A stretch of 64,000 nt of DNA, taken from NCBI GenBank assembly GCA_964035575.1, contig OZ037882.1, positions 868,001 to 932,000 of the forward strand. The letters are read 5' to 3'. The DNA is from Rhynchopus sp. YZ270_cl-10 (taxonomy: Eukaryota > Euglenozoa > Diplonemea > Diplonemida > Diplonemidae). A program made the translations under genes and the position numbers. Shown piece after piece: positions 61,756-64,000 of this stretch (the stretch's first letter is position 1; the number at the start of each line of letters is the position of its first letter). The notes below the pieces were generated by a model, which searched no databases, was not told where the DNA came from, and saw nothing but the letters and a program-made list of their open reading frames with translations.

Positions 61756-63444
61756 TCACCATTTTTTTTTTTTTTATGATGTGTGCCCAGAGAGACATGC
61801 ATTGTATTTCAGTTTTCTTTTATGTTGGTGTTAGTTGCCAAAACAATCCGTCTTTACTATCCACACGTTTCTTTTTTTAATTTATTTTGAGACACTAGAA
61901 AGCACATGCATCTTCCAAGTTATCTTTCTTTTATTCAAAAAACGAAGGTATTAAACTTGCTGGCGTGCGTAGTTTTGCCAATTTATTTGTGCAATTTTTC
62001 TGTATTTTATTTTGTTCCTTTGTGCATTTCGCTACCTAAAAAAATTCAATAACGTTTTTTCCACCCTTTATTCGAAAAGATGTTTGTGCACAAGAGAGTG
62101 CAGCCACATTCGCAACTTGCCCTGAACGACTAGCAAAGTGAAGAGGTGCCTGTCCCTAGTCTTCCTTTGCGTCGACCTGCATCAATGAGCACCTGAAGTG
62201 CACCTACAGACTGTGTGGTGCACGCAGCCGTATAGTGTGGTTGTTGTTGTCTCTGTGATTCACGTCCACCTCCGGTACGTTCATCGTATTCAGTGCTCTT
62301 TCTTTGCTTGGTACCCTCCCTGCAGAGAGTGTTTTTGCATTTCTAGTATTTCAAACCTTGTTTGTCTTTTTTTTTTCCAAAGTACAACGCTCTGAGGGGG
62401 GTTCGATAACCCCTGCGGAGTGTCAGTGCCTGCGTCCCAGAGGGCGTTTTGCACTATCAACTTCTTGTTAACTGCATAGTTGGGTTTCTACCCCGGTACA
62501 GCCGGTCATACCAAGGTGCACTGTTCACGAGAGATTTCTAGTCAACTTTTATTTTATTTTTGATAAAACAACTTGTTGTCAATTCTAAAAAGATTGGAGG
62601 CAGCGCTGCAGGGCAAACAAAACGGATTGAAAAAAAACAGAAGCTTGCTTGTTTTCTTTGAGTACTCAATTAACCACAACAACCGTACTTCAGTTTAACA
62701 CATTTTTTCACCTTTTTGTTTTCCCGGCTTTGAGCGCACAAACAAAAGACCCGATCTTTTTTTGTGCTGGTGTGAGATGGAATCAGAGGTCAGGTAGCAC
62801 GCAAAAGTAAAAATAATATAAAACTGAAGGCTCAGGAGTGACCAAAAAAAAGCACACCGTTCCAACAAACCCTTCTTTTGTTTGATGCAAATCTTTCAAA
62901 AAAAAGCGGTTTTATTTTAGTTTAGTTCTTCCCCCCCCTTCACTCACGCAATATAACACCCAGCCTGTTTTTTCCTCTTTTTTTTTTTGCTTTTTTTTTT
63001 GATATAACCCCTGCTCCCATACTCCCCCCCTACCTGATTTATACATCTTCATGTACGAGGTGACCAAGCCAGACGAAGAGGCTTGGGAATGCCCTCTCAA
63101 CACTTTTCTTCCAAGATTTGTGTGTGCACAAAGTAGTGTCAACAAAAATTAAACGATATATAAAACAGGTCTTTTACTTGAGTTTACTATAAAATCCAAA
63201 AAGAAAAAAAACCAGAAAAATTTTAGTATAAAAAAATGAAAAAAACAAAACAAAAACAAAAGGTCTAATCTTATGAAATAAGCTTGTGTAGTATCCACAC
63301 TCCGTAGTTTTTTTAGTAGTCAATAGCGGGGAAAAGAAAAAAGCGTTTCCTCCCCTCCTTTTCTTCTTTTTGTTCCTTTTGCTCTTCTCTCCTCTCAATG
63401 ATTTCTGGATTTTACATCACCGCTTCGTCTGTCGTCTTCTGTAG
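61756..63444. other. gene-free region with one interspersed repeat and a hairpin motif
   Basis: A ~120-bp repeat copy lies at 62474-62550 and a decayed GTGCCCTGCGTCC motif at 62423-62465. A hairpin-family variant lies at 63055-63095 in which CCAAGCC (63064-63070) pairs with GGCTTGG (63080-63086). Otherwise AT-rich with T runs; no gene was seen. Confidence 0.5.
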
Positions 63445-63617
63445 AAATATGCTGTACAGTTTGATTCAGTGCTGATGCATCATCTCGAGCCATCTGAGGA
63501 GGTTTCCAGCCTCTTCGTGCATGAGAAGAAGACTGCTCTCGGGGAGCTGAACAAAAGTATGCAGAATGGAAAAAAACCTTGCCGCGTCACAACGAACGTA
63601 GGAAAAGCTTGTTGAGA
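63445..63617 (+). CDS. possible exon of an unplaced gene
   Basis: After an acceptor-like CTTCTGTAG, one frame reads KYAVQFDSVLMHHLEPSEEV, then SSLFVHEKKTALGELNK. A GT donor follows at 63557, or the frame continues 20 codons to a stop near 63617. Composition is protein-like and GC-richer than the flanks. I found no partner exon upstream. It could be a terminal exon or chance. Confidence 0.3.
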
Positions 63618-63908
63618 AAAGCGGTTTGAGTTCTCTGTGTCAACTCTTTTTTGTGTGTGGACTAAATCTCTCGAGCGGCTTTGGGTTCATCTTTTGTAGA
63701 TCTTTATAATATTATAGTGTTTATATAATGGCGTATGGCTCTCTACACCCATTCAGACTAGGCGTAGGGCACTAGGTCTGCCTGGATGAGAGATACTATC
63801 CTAAACATTTTTCACACTTTCCACACCGTTTTTCACACTCATATTACCCTCTTTTGTACAGATATACACACAGAACACACACCTTCTCTGAGTGCACAAA
63901 GCGTTGCA

Positions 63909-64000
63909 ATGGCTGGGAATATGAAGACTCGGCACGTTGAGATTGCGAAGAAGGTTGTTCTCAGCGATGACGACGATGACTCCTCCTCCGCACCCCAAAT
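63909..64000 (+). CDS. start of a gene cut by the window edge
   Basis: The ATG at 63909 opens MAGNMKTRHVEIAKKVVLSD, continuing with a run of Asp and Ser (DDDDDSSS), and is still open at the edge. Acid Ser-rich stretches of this kind are common in nuclear proteins. A hairpin-family fragment (CGGCTTTGGGTTCATC) lies upstream at ~63678. Too short to identify. Confidence 0.5.
   Translation, partial: MAGNMKTRHVEIAKKVVLSDDDDDSSSAPQ

Overview
This is nuclear DNA of a flagellated, intron-bearing protist. The coding blocks are GC-rich. They sit in AT-rich DNA full of homopolymer runs, and GT-AG introns can be placed with exact phase in at least four genes. The window opens in the C-terminal end of CFAP47, a ciliary protein, so the organism builds motile flagella. 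I cannot name the lineage from sequence alone. No bacterial, organellar, rRNA or tRNA gene was seen, and no reverse transcriptase or LTR element was recognised.

Layout. 1-2973: 3' end of CFAP47. 5166-5381: a short gene with the N-terminal signature of the APC/C subunit CDC26. 6337-17391: seven head-to-tail genes, each coding 357 residues with a ubiquitin-like N-terminus and a seven-bladed WD40 propeller. 17711-20547: a three-exon secreted protein with a 2OG-Fe(II) oxygenase-like part and a thioredoxin-like part. 22298-24415: a PHD-finger protein with a BAH-like segment. 25354-26931: an ankyrin protein whose N-terminus is related to that of the WD40 array. 30579-31964: an ankyrin-only protein. 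32666-33424: an unknown protein. 34655-36088: an ankyrin plus EF-hand-like protein. 37818-39278 and 43989-45566: two near-identical surface proteins with a Thr-Pro stalk, an EGF-like module and one membrane helix. 48965-52757: a coiled-coil protein. 53270-55378 and 56381-59458: two Cys-rich type I membrane paralogues. 63909-end: the start of a further gene.

The space between genes is mostly mobile and repeated DNA. Ten short non-autonomous elements have inverted ends starting CAG; eight of them have readable 8-bp target duplications, which is hAT-like. There is also one stand-alone and one nested TA-flanked element and several fold-back elements. Separately, three or four families of short interspersed motifs recur near gene ends and inside introns. 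One folds into a small stem with compensatory base changes.

A tandem duplication of about 6 kb (37455-43620 copied to 43621-49103) carries one surface gene and the first exon of the coiled-coil gene. Since that event each copy has gained different transposons, so the window holds filled and empty versions of the same insertion sites.

Genes that may work together: the WD40 array and the ankyrin gene at 25354 share an N-terminal module and look like one lineage-specific family of intracellular scaffold or receptor-like proteins. The four surface genes at 37.8-59.5 kb form a cell-surface cluster. These functional links are inference.
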